Source: Chaetoderma sp. LZ-2023a (Eukaryota; Mollusca; Caudofoveata; Chaetodermatida; Chaetodermatidae). Taken from it: DNA of 64,000 nucleotides. The DNA lies in contig CM067374.1 of NCBI GenBank assembly GCA_034401795.1, forward strand, positions 94,946,011 to 95,010,010. Reading direction: 5' to 3'. Within the stretch, counting starts at the first letter, position 1. Every line of letters begins with the position of its first letter. Position numbers and translations under genes: made by a program. Below are positions 22,005 through 34,367 of this stretch, in pieces. The notes below the pieces were generated by a model. It was given only the letters and a program-made list of their open reading frames with translations, had not been told where the DNA came from and ran no database searches.

Positions 22005-22700
22005 TTACATCCTTCGATCTGTTACAAGGTAATGGGTAATACGACTTCTCCATTTATCCAGGCACATCATTTCTTTCTTTGGTTCATTCCAGCTGATATC
22101 CAAATGCTCTAAGATCATCTTTGAGCGTGCCTTGCCAGGTCTTCTTGGACCACGTCTTCTTTTCGTGCGAGTTGCTATCGATTTCATTGGGACTTTTGCA
22201 TGACAGGTGTTTGCCAGACACATGGGATGTCGAGCTTTCTCCAGGCAACTATGCCACTCAGATGTTTCTATTCTTCATTCTTCAGTATGTGTTCGTTTCC
22301 TACATGATCTGACAATTTGATGTTCAGCATTTCGCATATGCAATGTTGGTTGGAGACATTTAGCTGAAATATGATTTTGGCAGTTTCCTTCCATCTGCCA
22401 CTGGTATACACCGCTATTGGTATAGCGACTGATGTGCATAGACGCAAAAGCTAATTTTTGAAATCGATGAAGTTAATGGCACGTGGCTTCTTGTATTCGA
22501 GTCTATGTTCAATGATCTTTCCCAATGCGAGAATCTGTTTTGTACACGATCTGCTGTTTCTGCCCCACCCCACCATATTCTTCCATGTCACGTATGTCTG
22601 CATCTCTCTTCAGCCTGCTCAGTATCACTTTGCTGAAGACTTTGCCAGGTATTGAGAGTGATGTCATACTTCTTCAACTTCCACACTTGCTGATGTATCC
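22005..22700 (-). pseudogene. Second LINE relic: RT core and carboxyl end
   Basis: Reading the minus strand from 22700 down: SIPGKVFSKVILSRLK (RT fingers), KIIEHRLEYKK and AINFIDFKN (motif A). After a deletion of most of the palm comes RRRGPRRPGKARSKM, HLDISWNEPKKE, DKWRSRI, the charged tail typical of non-LTR RT proteins. Frames change several times and motifs B and C are absent. The upstream part of the same element lies beyond the inserted hairpin element at 22719-23123. Confidence 0.78.
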
Positions 22701-22718
22701 CTCCTTCAGCAGTTGGAC

Positions 22719-23123
22719 AATTCACCTTTCCAGAGTACCCACCCATCATATGACGTCATAATGAACTGCGTGGCGTGTAGAATGACATCATAATGAATGA
22801 CGTCATGAATGACGTCGATAAGTACGTCACGAATGCATATTTGAAGACGGTCTATGCGTTGCTGTACGAATTGTTTGCTTTTACTATTTAATAAATATTT
22901 TGTTGAATATTTTGAAACTAATTTGACTGGGCGCTGTTGCTGCCATAGGCAACAACAGCACCCAGTCACATTAGTTACACAATATTCAAAAGCTTCCCTG
23001 TATAGTTTTCAGGAAATTGATAGTTAGGGCATTCACGGAGATCGAGCGATCCCAACACTGCGAAGTTTGGGTGGAGCTTAACTAGAGTTGAGCGGGACAT
23101 AGCTAAAACTGGAAAGGTATATT
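22719..23123 (-). mobile_element. Family A element inserted into a LINE relic
   Basis: Right end AATTCACCTTTCCAGAGTAC at left, left end AAAACTGGAAAGGTATATT at right. The hairpin is complete (GGCGCTGTTGCTGCCATAGG). A candidate duplication at the flanks is not obvious (TTGGAC versus GCCTAT), so the target site is unresolved. Confidence 0.85.
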
Positions 23124-23456
23124 GCCTATAGGCGCTGCCATTTTGTGCAAGGGATTGTGGTCATTCACGTTCTCGCCAGATCTCATACCACTAACGCTAT
23201 TTTTAAAACGAGAGCTTTAAAGGCTTAGCTGATACCTCGTCCATCCCATGCGCCTTGTTGTTCTTTAGACTTCTGTTACTTTGATCTCATCCATGCTAAG
23301 ATACATTGGTTGGGATATTTCCTCTGGTGTGAACTTGAACAGCGAGTCTGGGTTGTGTGGGTTATCGATTTTCTCATCTGATAGCAGCGTCTTGGCATAC
23401 TTGTCCTTGAATAGTACACGTAGGTTCCCCTCACAATGCTTACGCCTTTTTAACAT
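23124..23456 (-). pseudogene. Second LINE relic: amino side of the RT
   Basis: Minus-strand frame with PHNPDSLFKFTPEEI and MDEIKVTEV. After a frameshift comes LKNNKAHGMDEVSAKPLKL, matching the conserved block at the start of non-LTR RT domains. It continues the relic at 22005-22700 with about 25-30 residues missing around the insertion. Confidence 0.75.
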
Positions 23457-24924
23457 AACATGGAACTCACAAGATAGAAGTTAACAATACATTTCCAGGA
23501 CTATGATGAAGGTTGTCTATTAACTTAGACTGCATATGGGGTTAACATGAAAATTCATCTTTCTGTTAGTTCTAATAAAGGTTGAATGAGACACATGAAA
23601 ATTCACTTGCCCCTCATAATGCTGGTCGACAATTCACAAATACTAATTAGAAAACGTAGAAAATCCACACAAAATTGGGCATAGTTCAATATTTTGAAAC
23701 GCTTTTCAAGTTAAAATAAACATGGTTCCGTTTCTGCAAATATTCCCCTGATATTCCGACGATGGGGGTGTGATGACCCTCAGAATGCTGTGTTTTTCTT
23801 AATAACATATCGAGACAATATACATCTCTTTCCAAAAATCATGTTTGTTGTCTCATTCCACAGCCCATTGGAAGTAAATTTATGCAAAGGTTTGTTTCAG
23901 AAAGTGATTAAAAGAGCAAAATGAACCAACAAACAATAAAATGGTTAATTTTTCATTTACAGTTATGTCTTCACAGCAGTCTTTGTATTATATTCAGGTA
24001 AATTCAAAATGAAACCAACATCTAGCAATTATGCCGAGGGTACGTTGTCATCGCTCAAGTGCCAATTACAAAATGCTTTAGCAACATATACATGAAACAG
24101 AACAGCAAACTACCCCTTGATCAAACATACAAACTGTCATTCTTTTTAACTACCATCAAATAACTATGTAAATTTCCAATAGCAATTAGTCCGCTTAACC
24201 CCTCACTCTTGTCCATTTTCACTGAAGTGCTGAAGAGACACATTTGTATCTATTGAACATTCAGAGGTTGAAATTTACAGAAGAAATCTGTCATCAAATA
24301 ACTTCTAGTCAAAAGTGGCCCATTTTGCATTTTGGCTTGCTTATACACATATCTTATCTGAGCAGTACAATGGACAATGCGGTCTTTCGTTTACTCTAGG
24401 CAATTTCGTTTTGCTCAAACGCAGTCTGAGGGGCATCAGCATTTTAAGGGGCAGCTACCTGTACAGAGGCATTTTGTTTTCTTCCCGTCAGACCATGTAC
24501 ACTCTTATATAATGCCGTGGAATCATTTCGGCTTGACGCATCGTGTCTCCTTCCGTTTCTCTTCAAGGCAGGCATGTTCTTTTATCATCTTTAATTTGCA
24601 GCTCTTTTTGACGGCAGTGCTCAGTTTTCATCTATTCATCTTTTTCCCACATATGTGGACGAAATTTAGCAATCTAAATCTCTTAATTTAACAAATTACA
24701 GAAAGTAACAGTTTGTCACAAGAAAATAAGAAAATTCATGGACTCCTGAAAATGCAAGTAGTCACGGTTCACAGTTGTTAGTTCAAACTTATTGAACTAT
24801 TAAATTGATTTTGTGACAATAAGAGTTGATGAAGGACACTAACCACCTGATGGTAAGAGATAACATTATATTCTCCCACCAGGCAGATACTCGTCCAGAG
24901 AGTGAGCCATTCGTAACCTTTCTC
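23457..24924. other. Unassigned DNA, 1.5 kb
   Basis: The longest stretch of this part of the window with no hairpin element. Open frames of 65-104 residues at 24315-24691 show no recognisable domain. Confidence 0.45.
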
Positions 24925-25005
24925 CGCCATAGGCAGCAACAGCTCCCAGTCAGTTTCTTTCAAAATATGCAACAGAATGTTACTTAAAACGCAAATACAT
25001 TAAAG
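24925..25005 (+). mobile_element. Hairpin-element fragment
   Basis: GCCATAGGCAGCAACAGCTC, then CAAAATATGCAACAGAATG and decayed TTAAAACGCAAATACATTAA. It starts at the hairpin centre and directly precedes a complete copy. Confidence 0.7.
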
Positions 25006-25011
25006 ACATCC

Positions 25012-25373
25012 AATGGGCCATTCCCGTTTTAGCTATGCCCTGCCCATCTCTAGCTAAGCTCCACCCACACCTTACTTGCGTTGGGATCAATCGATCTCTG
25101 AACTCCCGGAATTTGATAGAAAACGGTGCAGGTAAGCAACAGCGCCCAATCAAATTAGTTTCAAAATATTCAACGACATGTTTATTAAATCGTAAAAACG
25201 TACAATTCGTGCAACAACGCTTAGTTCGTCGCCAATCGCCAATTGTGCGTACTTGACGAACTTAACTACGCCATTCATGACGTCATTGATTATGCCGTCA
25301 TCCTAGACGTCACGTAGTTGATTATGACGTCATATGACGTCAGATGATGGATGGATAAACTGGTAAGGTCCAT
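25012..25373 (+). mobile_element. Family A element with collapsed hairpin
   Basis: Left end AATGGGCCATTCCCGTTTTA, right end AACTGGTAAGGTCCAT. The first hairpin arm is deleted: GGTGCAGGTAAGC joins directly to AACAGCGCCCAATCAAATTA. It carries exact TGACGTCA at about 25326 and 25337. Confidence 0.83.
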
Positions 25374-25429
25374 ACGTACACGTCGTGACACACTTTTCGA
25401 TGATCTTGACAGAGCTAAGTTTGTTTGAA

Positions 25430-25503
25430 TATGACATCAGCTAGCAGGTAACATATTTGCTGACGAAGTCAGGTACTTGAGTGACAGATCGAATCCCTCC
25501 ATT
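25430..25503 (+). mobile_element. Family B right-end fragment
   Basis: ATATGACATCAGCTAGCAGG and ACTTGAGTGACAGATCGAAT with CCCTCCATTG. Only the right terminus survives. Confidence 0.65.
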
Positions 25504-25952
25504 GTCTTCTAATATAAATAATTCCGTGTTGATATAAAATGTAAAATTACTTGGATCATTTTAGACAGCGTATACTATCTTAGATTTTGTCGAGTTGGCT
25601 GTCACTTAGACAAACACGATGAACGATGGTTAACCACAAATATATTGATAAATCGTCTCTTTGAACTGAGTTCCCAGTGTATAGCTGTAATTCTCGCGGG
25701 AAGTTGATTAGATAACCTTTGATCTCCAGCTTTTACATCAATGTCATGGTACTATCATGTCCCACTGTGCAATGCTAAATTGCTTCTAATTAGACTACTT
25801 CATCCTACATCCACGGGTAGAGATAGTGAATTACACATTTCGTGTTATTACCACTCCTTTCAATGGGAAGACATAATGATGGTGGTATGGTATGCCGATC
25901 AACATGTATTCAACTAGCATTTATATAGCCTATGACAGTACACACCTTTAAT
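25504..25952. other. Unassigned DNA
   Basis: No gene or repeat family recognised. Confidence 0.4.
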
Positions 25953-26260
25953 AGAGGAATCCATTTGTGGCTATGTCCCGCCCATTTCCCGATAAACTCC
26001 ACGCTTTGAACCATGAATTCCCAAGTACAAAAGTAACAAGACCGGTAACCTGTTGATCATATTGAACTAATTTGATTGGGGGTTGCAGCAACAGCGCCCA
26101 GTGAAATTAGTTTCAAAATATTCAACAGACTGATTGTTAAATAGTAAAGACATAGAATTCGTACACTTGACGGATTATTCATTGTTCCTGATGGAGCTAG
26201 ATACATCATTGATTGCTTAGCTTGATTATGACGTCAGCCTATATGCGCCTGTTTTTTGCA
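25953..26260 (+). mobile_element. Family B element
   Basis: Left end AGGAATCCATTTGTGGCTAT. It has AACAAGACCGGTAACCTG in place of the usual TACAGGTAATCTG, a shortened hairpin loop (GGGGTTGCAGCAACAGC), and right arm ATTATGACGTCAGCCTATAT. The right terminus has decayed. Confidence 0.78.
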
Positions 26261-26454
26261 ACTATTCAGCAGGATTTGTATTTGAAAGCATTTCCCTGAG
26301 GTAGTATCGGCAAATTGGACGCAATAATCACAGGGATATTAGATGCTAATATATATGACCAATAAGTCATTTAGTTTTAGAAATGATTCTAAAAGTGGCA
26401 TTACTATACTTTGCAACAACACAGATGCCATTGTATTATACCTTCTCTGCCTAC

Positions 26455-26861
26455 TCCTTGTCGTCCTCGTCACCCCATCGCCTTTCTCCTCCTCCTACTT
26501 CTCATCCTCCTCCTCATTGCCGACGCCGCTACCATAGCCACCGCCACGAATACCATCGACACCACACACCCACCATCGCCGCCACTACCACCAGCAGCAG
26601 GACCACTACAATCTGCCACCGACCACCACCACCACCGCCGCCGCCTGCAGCGGACTGTATTCGTAACCTGTAACGGTATAGGCATATGTTAATACATGAT
26701 AATGGAATCAAAGTCAATCAAATTCATGTTTCTTCAAATATTTGTTAGATTACTTGGACATCTGATGAACCATTTCCATGTCGCTCTGCCATGCGCTTGT
26801 CCACCACCACCACCACTACCACCACCACCACCACCACCACCACCACCACCACCGCCACCAT
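26455..26861. repeat. Compound C-rich trinucleotide region
   Basis: Irregular CTC/CAC/CCG/CCA triplets at 26455-26650 and a purer (CCA)n at 26799-26852. Several overlapping proline/serine-rich frames on both strands are repeat artefacts. Confidence 0.9.
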
Positions 26862-27404
26862 TGTCCTAGTTCTGTAGCATAGATTACTTTTAATGTTTTA
26901 TAGTACAAGCAACCCTCTAGACTATCTATTATGCTGAAATGGCATACGTTCGCCCTTAGGTTTAACGTTATTTGTTAATTTCTGTCAAACAGTAACCCAT
27001 ATTTAGTTGGATGCGTGCTCTATTAGGCATTTATTCTTCGATCCACTACCTTTCATTGATCGAGGGTTTAATGTTTAGTAGTGTAGTACTGTTACCGGAT
27101 TGAATTGAAGCTTTGATCTCGACGAAAAAACATTTCATTTTTGATATACTGATTCTATTCAGTTGGTTGAGCATCCACTTTCGACTAGCTTAGGTCGGCA
27201 CATTGAAATCAAATGTGTGTCTTGTCTCGTCTGTGTAATGATACTAAAATAGCCCTCCGATGCGACATTTGTTGTTATATCGGGGTTAGCCACGAGTATC
27301 CGGACTATATGATATTCCATAAAAGACGAGCCGTTGCTTAACTTGAACATCGCGGAAAGAAACATGTATATTACTTTTCACTCAAGATGCTATCCACGCC
27401 TGGA
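26862..27404. other. Unassigned DNA
   Basis: No recognisable structure. Confidence 0.4.
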
Positions 27405-27690
27405 ATGGAGGGATTTGTTCCCATTTCTAGCTATGTTCTGCCCACCTTTTCCGCGTATTGGAATCAATGTATATACTTTGCGTCCGGAATTCTCAGAATC
27501 CCAATTTTGGAGTAACTATGCGGGTAATCTGTTGAACTTTTTAAAACTAATTTGGCTTGGGGCTGTGACTGCCTATGGCAGCAGCAAACCTGGCAACAAC
27601 AACTCCAAGTTAAATTAGCTTAAAAAATTCCACAAAATGTTTAATAATTAGTAAATACATAAAACTTTTACACTTTGTGAATATCGGATT
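27405..27690 (+). mobile_element. Family B element, right arm lost
   Basis: GGGATTTGTTCCCATTTCTA, TATATACTTTGCG, CAGAATCCCAATTTTGGAG, CTATGCGGGTAATCTGTTGA, then hairpin arms with a partially duplicated loop (GGCAGCAGCAAACCTGGCAA). Ends near TACATAAAACTTTTACAC. Confidence 0.78.
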
Positions 27691-28883
27691 CTAGGATTAG
27701 CTATCGCCATATCCGGCGAGTACGATATTGTATAATATTTAGTACTTGCAAAATATTGGCATATGTATCCCAACACTGTGCGTTTGAAATCAAAGCGTTA
27801 ATTTCCCAATGGTAAATATTTATTACGTCATTTGTGGATTCCAATGTACGAAGAAATATAAGCCGTTATTGACAGGTCGAATAGGAGGCATGCATGAGCA
27901 TGAATAGTGCGTAGTATTATTACTTCGCTGGGGGACAACCCGATAACTGTTTTGATAAATGGCCTATAACGAGTGCAAAAATGTAGACTGAATGTCAGGA
28001 TGGCTAGTTGAATATTTTGTAGAGAATTGTTTTGTAAACGAAAGGCTGGTAGTTACGATCACTATGGATGGACAAATTATGCTGTTCATATTTGAAATAC
28101 GTTTGATTGAGTTGGGTGTGAGTATCACCAACCAATCTAGTTTTGTCATTTCAGGTATTTTAATAGCCGTTTTGGGTTTGTGTTTAAACACAGCTATAAA
28201 TTACTAGAAATAAGGAGGTGGAGATTACCCACGTCAGACCGTAGAATTGGTTCTGATATTTTAATATAAAAATGGCATGGCGTGACGGAAAGACAGTGAT
28301 GGATTAAATACTGAGAAACTTTAAGGAGACGTTCTCGGTAGTTAATGCAACAGAGTCTTATGGGACCACAGTGTAAGATACGATTATGATGGTTGCCAAT
28401 GAAGATTGTAGAATAACGGGAATGGCTATAATAGAGTGCTAAGGAATCCCGTCCTGTGATTCACTACCGCATGGTGCCTTATGCTGATTACACAACTTGT
28501 GATCATCCTGGAATAACCCCACTGGGTTAAGTATCAGGCACTAGTACGTCATGACGATTGGTAACCATCCGTCGTCGTGACTAAATGGAAATTGTTCCAT
28601 TGTGAAAGTAATTACAGCAGTATCCTACTTGGTTGATTAACGCTCTTGTCATAATAAATCAAAAAGAGTGGGAGCACACAGTGTGCGAGCTATGGTTGTT
28701 GATGAGTCTTGTTAAAGCAAGCAAAGTTTACATTATCTGTCAGGAGCCATCACTCCCAAACTGGTTCCCATCAGTTCCTAGATTGCACAGCGAGGGAGCA
28801 AGGGATCAATCAGAGTGCCAGTTTAGGGGGAAATCCTTGGAATAGCCCAAAATGGCGTCAGAGCAGAGGAACCACTTTATTTG
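27691..28883. other. Unassigned DNA
   Basis: No gene or repeat family recognised. Short frames at 27964-28207 occur on both strands over the same bases without motifs. Confidence 0.4.
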
Positions 28884-29155
28884 TATATAAGTTGGTGTTT
28901 GCTCTGTTTTCAGTTATCTTTTCACCATCAGTTTATCCGAGTGGTTATCTCGATATTAGTAGTAGAATCTTTATACCATCGTGAGAACAGTACGTATCTT
29001 TTTAACATTGTTAGATCAGAGTGGTAATCTTCTCATTGATTACAAGTTAGCTCATATTTGTTATCACGTTAAAAATTATCTCAATTGTTGTACAAGCCTT
29101 CAATGTGGCCTTTGCAAATTATAGTAATTAATAAAGTTATAAATTTTTGTATTAC
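28884..29155 (+). promoter_or_regulatory. TATA + initiator + AATAAA unit, LTR-like
   Basis: TATATAA at 28884-28890 lies 28 bp upstream of the A in TCAGTT (28910-28915), matching the arthropod-type initiator and the normal TATA-to-start spacing. AATAAA lies at 29130-29135, followed by a T/G-rich tract (TTTTTGTATTAC). A roughly 240-nt transcript without coding capacity would result, the arrangement of an LTR R region. No second copy or flanking LTR boundary was found. Confidence 0.4.
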
Positions 29156-29284
29156 TTTCTAAGTCAAAGTGTTTTTAGTTCCGTTCAAATTTAAGTAAAG
29201 CGAAAGGAAGATCACTTTTCCCGAAGCACAGAAATAAGTCAGATTTAGTATAGCGAATCGATTTATTTTCAAGAGGATTGTGAA

Positions 29285-29425
29285 TTCTTCAACTTGACTG
29301 ACTTTTCAATGTTCATGGCGGAGCTAGATACGTTATTATGCATTGTGACGTCAGCCTAAATATGACGTAATTGATTTTGATGTTATTTGCTTGACTCAGT
29401 GACAGATGAAATCCCTCCATTGCCA
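29285..29425 (+). mobile_element. Family B right-end fragment
   Basis: GTTCATGGCGGAGCTAGATA, ATTGTGACGTCAGCCTAAAT, then GTGACAGATGAAATCCCTCC. Hairpin and left arm are absent. Confidence 0.72.
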
Positions 29426-29666
29426 AACTTCTTGGATGGTAATAGGGCATAAGTCAGGTGCATGTGAACTTTATGGAGTGTATCCATCTTGTGCCAATCA
29501 AGTTTCAAAGGGCTCAAAATACAACTGATGTCACTTATAACTCGTTAATAGTTAATCCATTTCAATAAAAATACAAATTGTTTACAGCTCATGAAGGCAA
29601 TTTTTGTAAATTTACCCCGGGATTTTGATTTTAAAAATAGCATTCTGTTGTCCTGCAAAAGGACAT

Positions 29667-29897
29667 TTAAAGGTGTAATGGTCAAGCAAATAAAAATTTT
29701 AACTCAGCCAGTCTCCATGTGCATATCAAGAGAAGAGGGGTTTTGAAAATGTACTATTGGAACGAATGGCTCAGTTGCCGAGCCAGTCATTACAGTTGTA
29801 AATTCTCAAAAAATAGTCTTTTCTTATCCTCCAAATGGACATTTCTCAAAACAAGCGCAGAGGCCAATTTTTACCAACTTTACCATTTAAGGGTTAA
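29667..29897. mobile_element. Family C element (piggyBac-like MITE)
   Basis: TTAA at both ends (29667 and about 29894), the right end reading TTAAGGGTTAA. Centre palindrome GGCTCAGTTGCCGAGCC between AACGAATGGCT and GTCATTACAG. The left third diverges from other copies and shares CAGCCAGTC-CATGTGCA with the copy at 43.5-43.8 kb. Confidence 0.72.
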
Positions 29898-30179
29898 GTT
29901 GACACAAGAAAGGTTAAGTATATTTTGCGATCGGATTTCTGTGTTAACTACTCTTCATAGAGAAGAGCTTTATATCATCAATATCGGGGTGAAATACTGG
30001 TATCTGTTATGTATATCGAGCCTCTAGTGTCTGTTCAAGATTCAGTCCTTTTTAATGTTGCAATGTTCCAATATAACATCCGCATGCTATTTGTCATTCC
30101 CATCATGCAATTCTGATCTATAATGCACGAGGAATGATGAGTGGTGTATTTCTTATATCCAGCACACATAGAGTTGACC

Positions 30180-30350
30180 GTTGCGATTCCAGTGAGTCAA
30201 TTTCAAGACAACTGGCCTGGAGAATCATTGGATATTTTGAAACTTGTTTGACTAAACGCTGGGACGCAACATCTTCCAGTCAAATTAGCTTCAGAATAAT
30301 CAATAGCATGTTCATCACGTCATATATAATTTACCGATTCAATTCTGTAA
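30180..30350 (+). mobile_element. Hairpin-element fragment
   Basis: TTTCAAGACAACTGGCCTGG stands in for the left arm. Hairpin arms are TATTTTGAAACTTGTTTGAC and CAGTCAAATTAGCTTCAGAA. Both ends have decayed. Confidence 0.65.
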
Positions 30351-30477
30351 TGGGTAACACTTTATAACAATGCTGCACTATGTATGTTCGGAAGTGTTGG
30401 TGTGGGGGTCAGACCATACACGCCTTAGTGTTCTGTGTAGGATAAATACACCTCGAAATGCAATTCAATGCAATGTA

Positions 30478-30835
30478 TGAACACACCTTTACCTATGATC
30501 TGCCCATGTGTAGCGAAACTCTGTCCAGACTTTGACCATGATGGGATCGATCGAACCACGAATTTCCAGAAATGAATCCCAATATCATGGTAACTCTACA
30601 TCTAACCTGTTGAATATTTTGAAACTAATTTGACTGGACGTTGTTTCAAAATATTCGATAGACTGTTCATTAAGTAGTATACATACAATTCGTACAACTG
30701 ACGGCCGTTTAAAAGTTAATGCCGGACTTAGGTACGTTATTCATTATGCAGTTTTGTTTGTGACATCAGCTTATATGTGGGATACTTCATTATGACGGCA
30801 TATACTTGAGTGACAGATTGGATTCATCCAGTGTA
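30478..30835 (+). mobile_element. Family B element with shortened hairpin
   Basis: Left arm CTATGATCTGCCCATGTGTA, GGGATCGATCGAACC, TACATCTAACCTGTTGAATA. The hairpin return arm joins directly after GGACGTTG, so the loop is missing. Right end TTGAGTGACAGATTGGATTC. Confidence 0.8.
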
Positions 30836-30924
30836 GAAAGTCGTTTGGTAACTCTGGTGAAATGATTATATGCACTTAGGCGCATTAATTTATTAAGAGA
30901 TTGCGATCCAATAGGACTGGCTTT

Positions 30925-31510
30925 TAAAGGAAAAGTCTCCTTATTTTATGCTAACCATTCAGGGGATAGAATTTGCCATACATACACCATCACTGGCATT
31001 TTAGCTTTCTATTGTGCTGACAACGAAACTATTCTGGATTTAGTAGCTTTAGTAGCTTAATGTTAATACATTTCTACAGCCTATGAAGGCTGTCATGATT
31101 TGCTTTTCAACCAATCAGAATAAACATGGCGTGTCTACTTCGCTATATGCGCTCAGTCATAGAGATACCGACTATAGTTCGGCGACGTAGTATAAAAACA
31201 ATCATACAGGTAAGCTACTGATTATTTTGAAGCTAATTTGATTGGAACTTCCAGTCGAATTAGTTCCAAAATATTCAACAAGGTGAGTATTACATGATAA
31301 AGTATGTAATGTATTGCCACTTAGGTGCCGCCAAACACTATCGGTTAAACGGACAAAATGGTGGCGCTCACTGTTCAATATTTACGCGATATTACAAAAC
31401 AGATACTTGTGATACAGGTAAGAGAATGTGATAGGATATGAAAAATATGGAATCTATTAAACATAGTCTATTGGCACAATACAACATTTGAGATGAGAGT
31501 AGCATCCCTT
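30925..31510 (+). mobile_element. Family E element, copy 1
   Basis: Outer arms shared with 51350-51905 and not with A/B: GATAGAATTTGCCA, ACATTTCTACAGCCTATGA, GGCTGTCATGATTTGCTTTT, GCTCAGTCATAGAG, and on the right GAGTATTACATGATAAAG, AATACAACATTTGAGA. The A/B hairpin sits in the middle (ATACAGGTAAGCTACTGATT, CCAGTCGAATTAGTTCCAAA). Confidence 0.78.
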
Positions 31511-32899
31511 TAACATGAAGTACCTCAAACTTTAGGAGGGGGCTGCTTGGTGTACTGGCTAACACTTAATCGGAGAACACTGTTTGCGCTTGAGCTTTAC
31601 CCTATCTCGGCGTCGTTGGAAACATGGACACTCTCCTTCGCTCCTTGGAACCCCACCCCAACCCAACCCCCAGAAGTACAAATGGGTACCTGTGCAAAAG
31701 CTGGCGAAGTTACAAACAATAGACTGAAAAAATACCCAACACCCCAGCTTAGATATGGCGTGAATGGTACCTGGAATCAGGGTCTCGATAGATGACAATC
31801 AGACCAATACTTTCCTCTAAGGCCTCAAAATGTACACGTGGCACGCAAGATGACAATCTGCATATTAATGGCCGCGATTCAGTGCTTATATTCTGGCTAG
31901 CTAATGAATGTATATATTTCATCAGGGGCAGTCATAAAATAATTCAATAGGGACATAGGGTGGTGTCCGTATGCCGGCTAGCGGGTGTAATCTTCACTTA
32001 CTTGCTTCGAATAAATGGATTGTTTGCTCTATGCCCTTCATTATGTGTGCTTTATAACAGCTCAATACGTCTAATATGGTGAAGGCACTATAGTTACATT
32101 TCTTTAGCCATTTTGACAAAAATCCGACAGACTCATTGATTGGTCGGCCGACCCACAGACCGATATATTCTAGCAGCAAATAAACCACCGCGAACGCGCT
32201 ATTTACGAGTCGTAACTAAAAACGTACAACTCTTGACAACGTTCAACACATGGCATATTTGCACTTTTCTCCCGACGACACTGACCTGTAACAGTTTAAT
32301 TCAGGTAATTAGATCCCCCCGAGGATATCGAACAAATGAATATACTCGCGAAACAGCGAGAATACCAGAACAAAATCATAGAGAGACATGGCACTTAGTC
32401 GTTACCAGTTGTAAGGAAGTGGAATTGTCACACTTTCCAGGAACTTGCACGACAATGAACCCGTGCTTGATGGTTTTCATATAATGATTCTTTCGTTATG
32501 TTAACCCTTATGTTGGTGCAGTACGTGTTCTGATAGTTTCCTGCTTACTGAGAGCTTAGTTGGCTTTGGAGTTGCTGTTGTCTAAAACCACAACTTTTTT
32601 CAGAAACAGAATTATCAAAATTTATTCCAGTCCGCTAAGGATATAAAATACAAAAGTTATAGCCATGCCATTTGATAATTCAACGATTCAACTATTACGC
32701 GGTAAATATGTGTGACATTGTCTAGATTGTGCGCTCATGTAGCGATGGCTATACTGGCGTGTTTACGTGTCATCTCGCAATATAATAATAACGAGCACAA
32801 ATATCGATTTGAGGGAACAATCGTAAAACCACGCTGTAATTATAGCCTACTATAGAAATAAAGGTATCATGGTAGTACAATTAATGTGGGACAGGGAAC
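31511..32899. other. Unassigned DNA, 1.4 kb
   Basis: A C-rich run AACCCCACCCCAACCCAACC lies near 31651, and a perfect 12-bp palindrome GGTCGGCCGACC at 32142-32153. A 114-residue frame (32140-32484) has no recognised motif. Confidence 0.4.
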
Positions 32900-33255
32900 A
32901 GTGGACCTTTTCAGTTTTAGCTATTGGGTTCGATCGATCCCCGATCGCCCCGACTATCAATTTCCAGAAAACTATACGGGTACGCAGTTGAATATTTTGA
33001 AACTAATTTAACCGGGCGCTGTTGCTGCCTATGGCAGCAACAGCGCCCAGACAAATTGGTTTCAAAATATTCAGCAGAATCTTTATTAAATAGTAAAGAC
33101 AAACAAGTCGTACAATAACGGTTAGTCCCCCTTCAATTATGCGGTCGTGACATGTTCTACGTCATTCACGACGTCATCAATTACGCCGTCATCTTACACG
33201 TCACGTTGTTTATTATGACGTCATTTAATGGATGCATAAACAGGAAATGTCCATT
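32900..33255 (+). mobile_element. Family A element with best-preserved hairpin
   Basis: Left end GTGGACCTTTTCAGTTTTAG. The left arm is shortened (no GCCCCGCCC block), with GGTTCGATCGATCCCCGATC. Hairpin arms meet perfectly around GTTGCTGCCTATGGCAGCAA. Right end AACAGGAAATGTCCATT. TGACGTCA at about 33216. Confidence 0.86.
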
Positions 33256-34367
33256 ATTGATGGATGTTAATGATGACAAAGTGTGCGTGTTTAATATTTT
33301 ACCAAAAGAAACTATGAATTTGATGGAGATTAACTTCATGGGCACGGGACATGGCAGAATTGTACGCTGACCTGTGGCTTGTAGAGCCTCGTCTTGCAGT
33401 GCACACAGACTAACTGAAGATCTATGTATCTCTAAAAAAACAACTTCGATATCATTCCGCAGATTATGTATTTAACGTGCCATTAATTGTGAATAGTTTT
33501 CGATGGGTTAAGATTACGCATAATACCCATAATGAGGCCGATCATATTATGTTTTAGGCTATTAGAGAAATGGCGATAACCTTCGATGCAATCGGAGTAG
33601 CCTAGCTAGCAAATATCTACTTAACATATTGCTTCTAGGATCCTTCATCATTTAGAATATGGTATATATATATATTAGTTGTGTCATTCTGGACTCTGTT
33701 TTTGAATCGGACATCTGTGAATTGCATTGACTGACAAAGAGTTGATCAAGGAATACATTGGTGTTAACATCTTGAGAGCGAATTATATACAGGACCTGAC
33801 AAATCGAGAGCAACACTGTCCTTGTAGTTCATGAAATAGTATTACTATGACATCTGACAGAATGTCTATTTTGCTAACGTGAAATATGAGCTAAGTTGAT
33901 AAGAGTGTCGCGTGGCTTGCCTTACATAGGGGTACCGTTTGATAAAGTGGTCATTACTCCTCTATAACACAGGTTAATGTGATGACACTGACTGCTAATA
34001 CCTACCGTATTACTCTGGGATGGATCCAGTAGCAGCCATATAGCCTGCGTTATCGAGTCTATAAGGGGTGCTATATAATGAATACTTGGATGAAATGAAA
34101 TTGATTTCATGCCTCTTCTAACTGGCGGACATGTAGACAGTTGTTCGATGGATGGGCCTACACCTACATATTCTAATCTATCCATCCGTTCGGTTGCTGA
34201 ACATGAAGCTATGATTGTCATTCATATTGAGTAAATACATTATATCAACTGTTGTCTGATGGACGTAACCAGACACATTGACCACAGAACCAATAGCGCC
34301 ATCTAAATGGTGTCCTAAGCTATCACTGAGGTTATAATTTGTACCTACATGGTGTTGCTCCTTCTAA
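33256..34367. other. Unassigned DNA, 1.1 kb
   Basis: No recognised gene or repeat. A (TA)n run sits near 33665. Confidence 0.4.

Noticed and set aside
22719-23123. Treating the hairpin element ends as target duplications
   Set aside because: AAT...ATT at the two ends is an inverted, not a direct, repeat, and flanking bases do not match in most copies.
26383-26692. Overlapping proline/serine-rich frames on both strands
   Set aside because: Explained by the C-rich triplet repeats.
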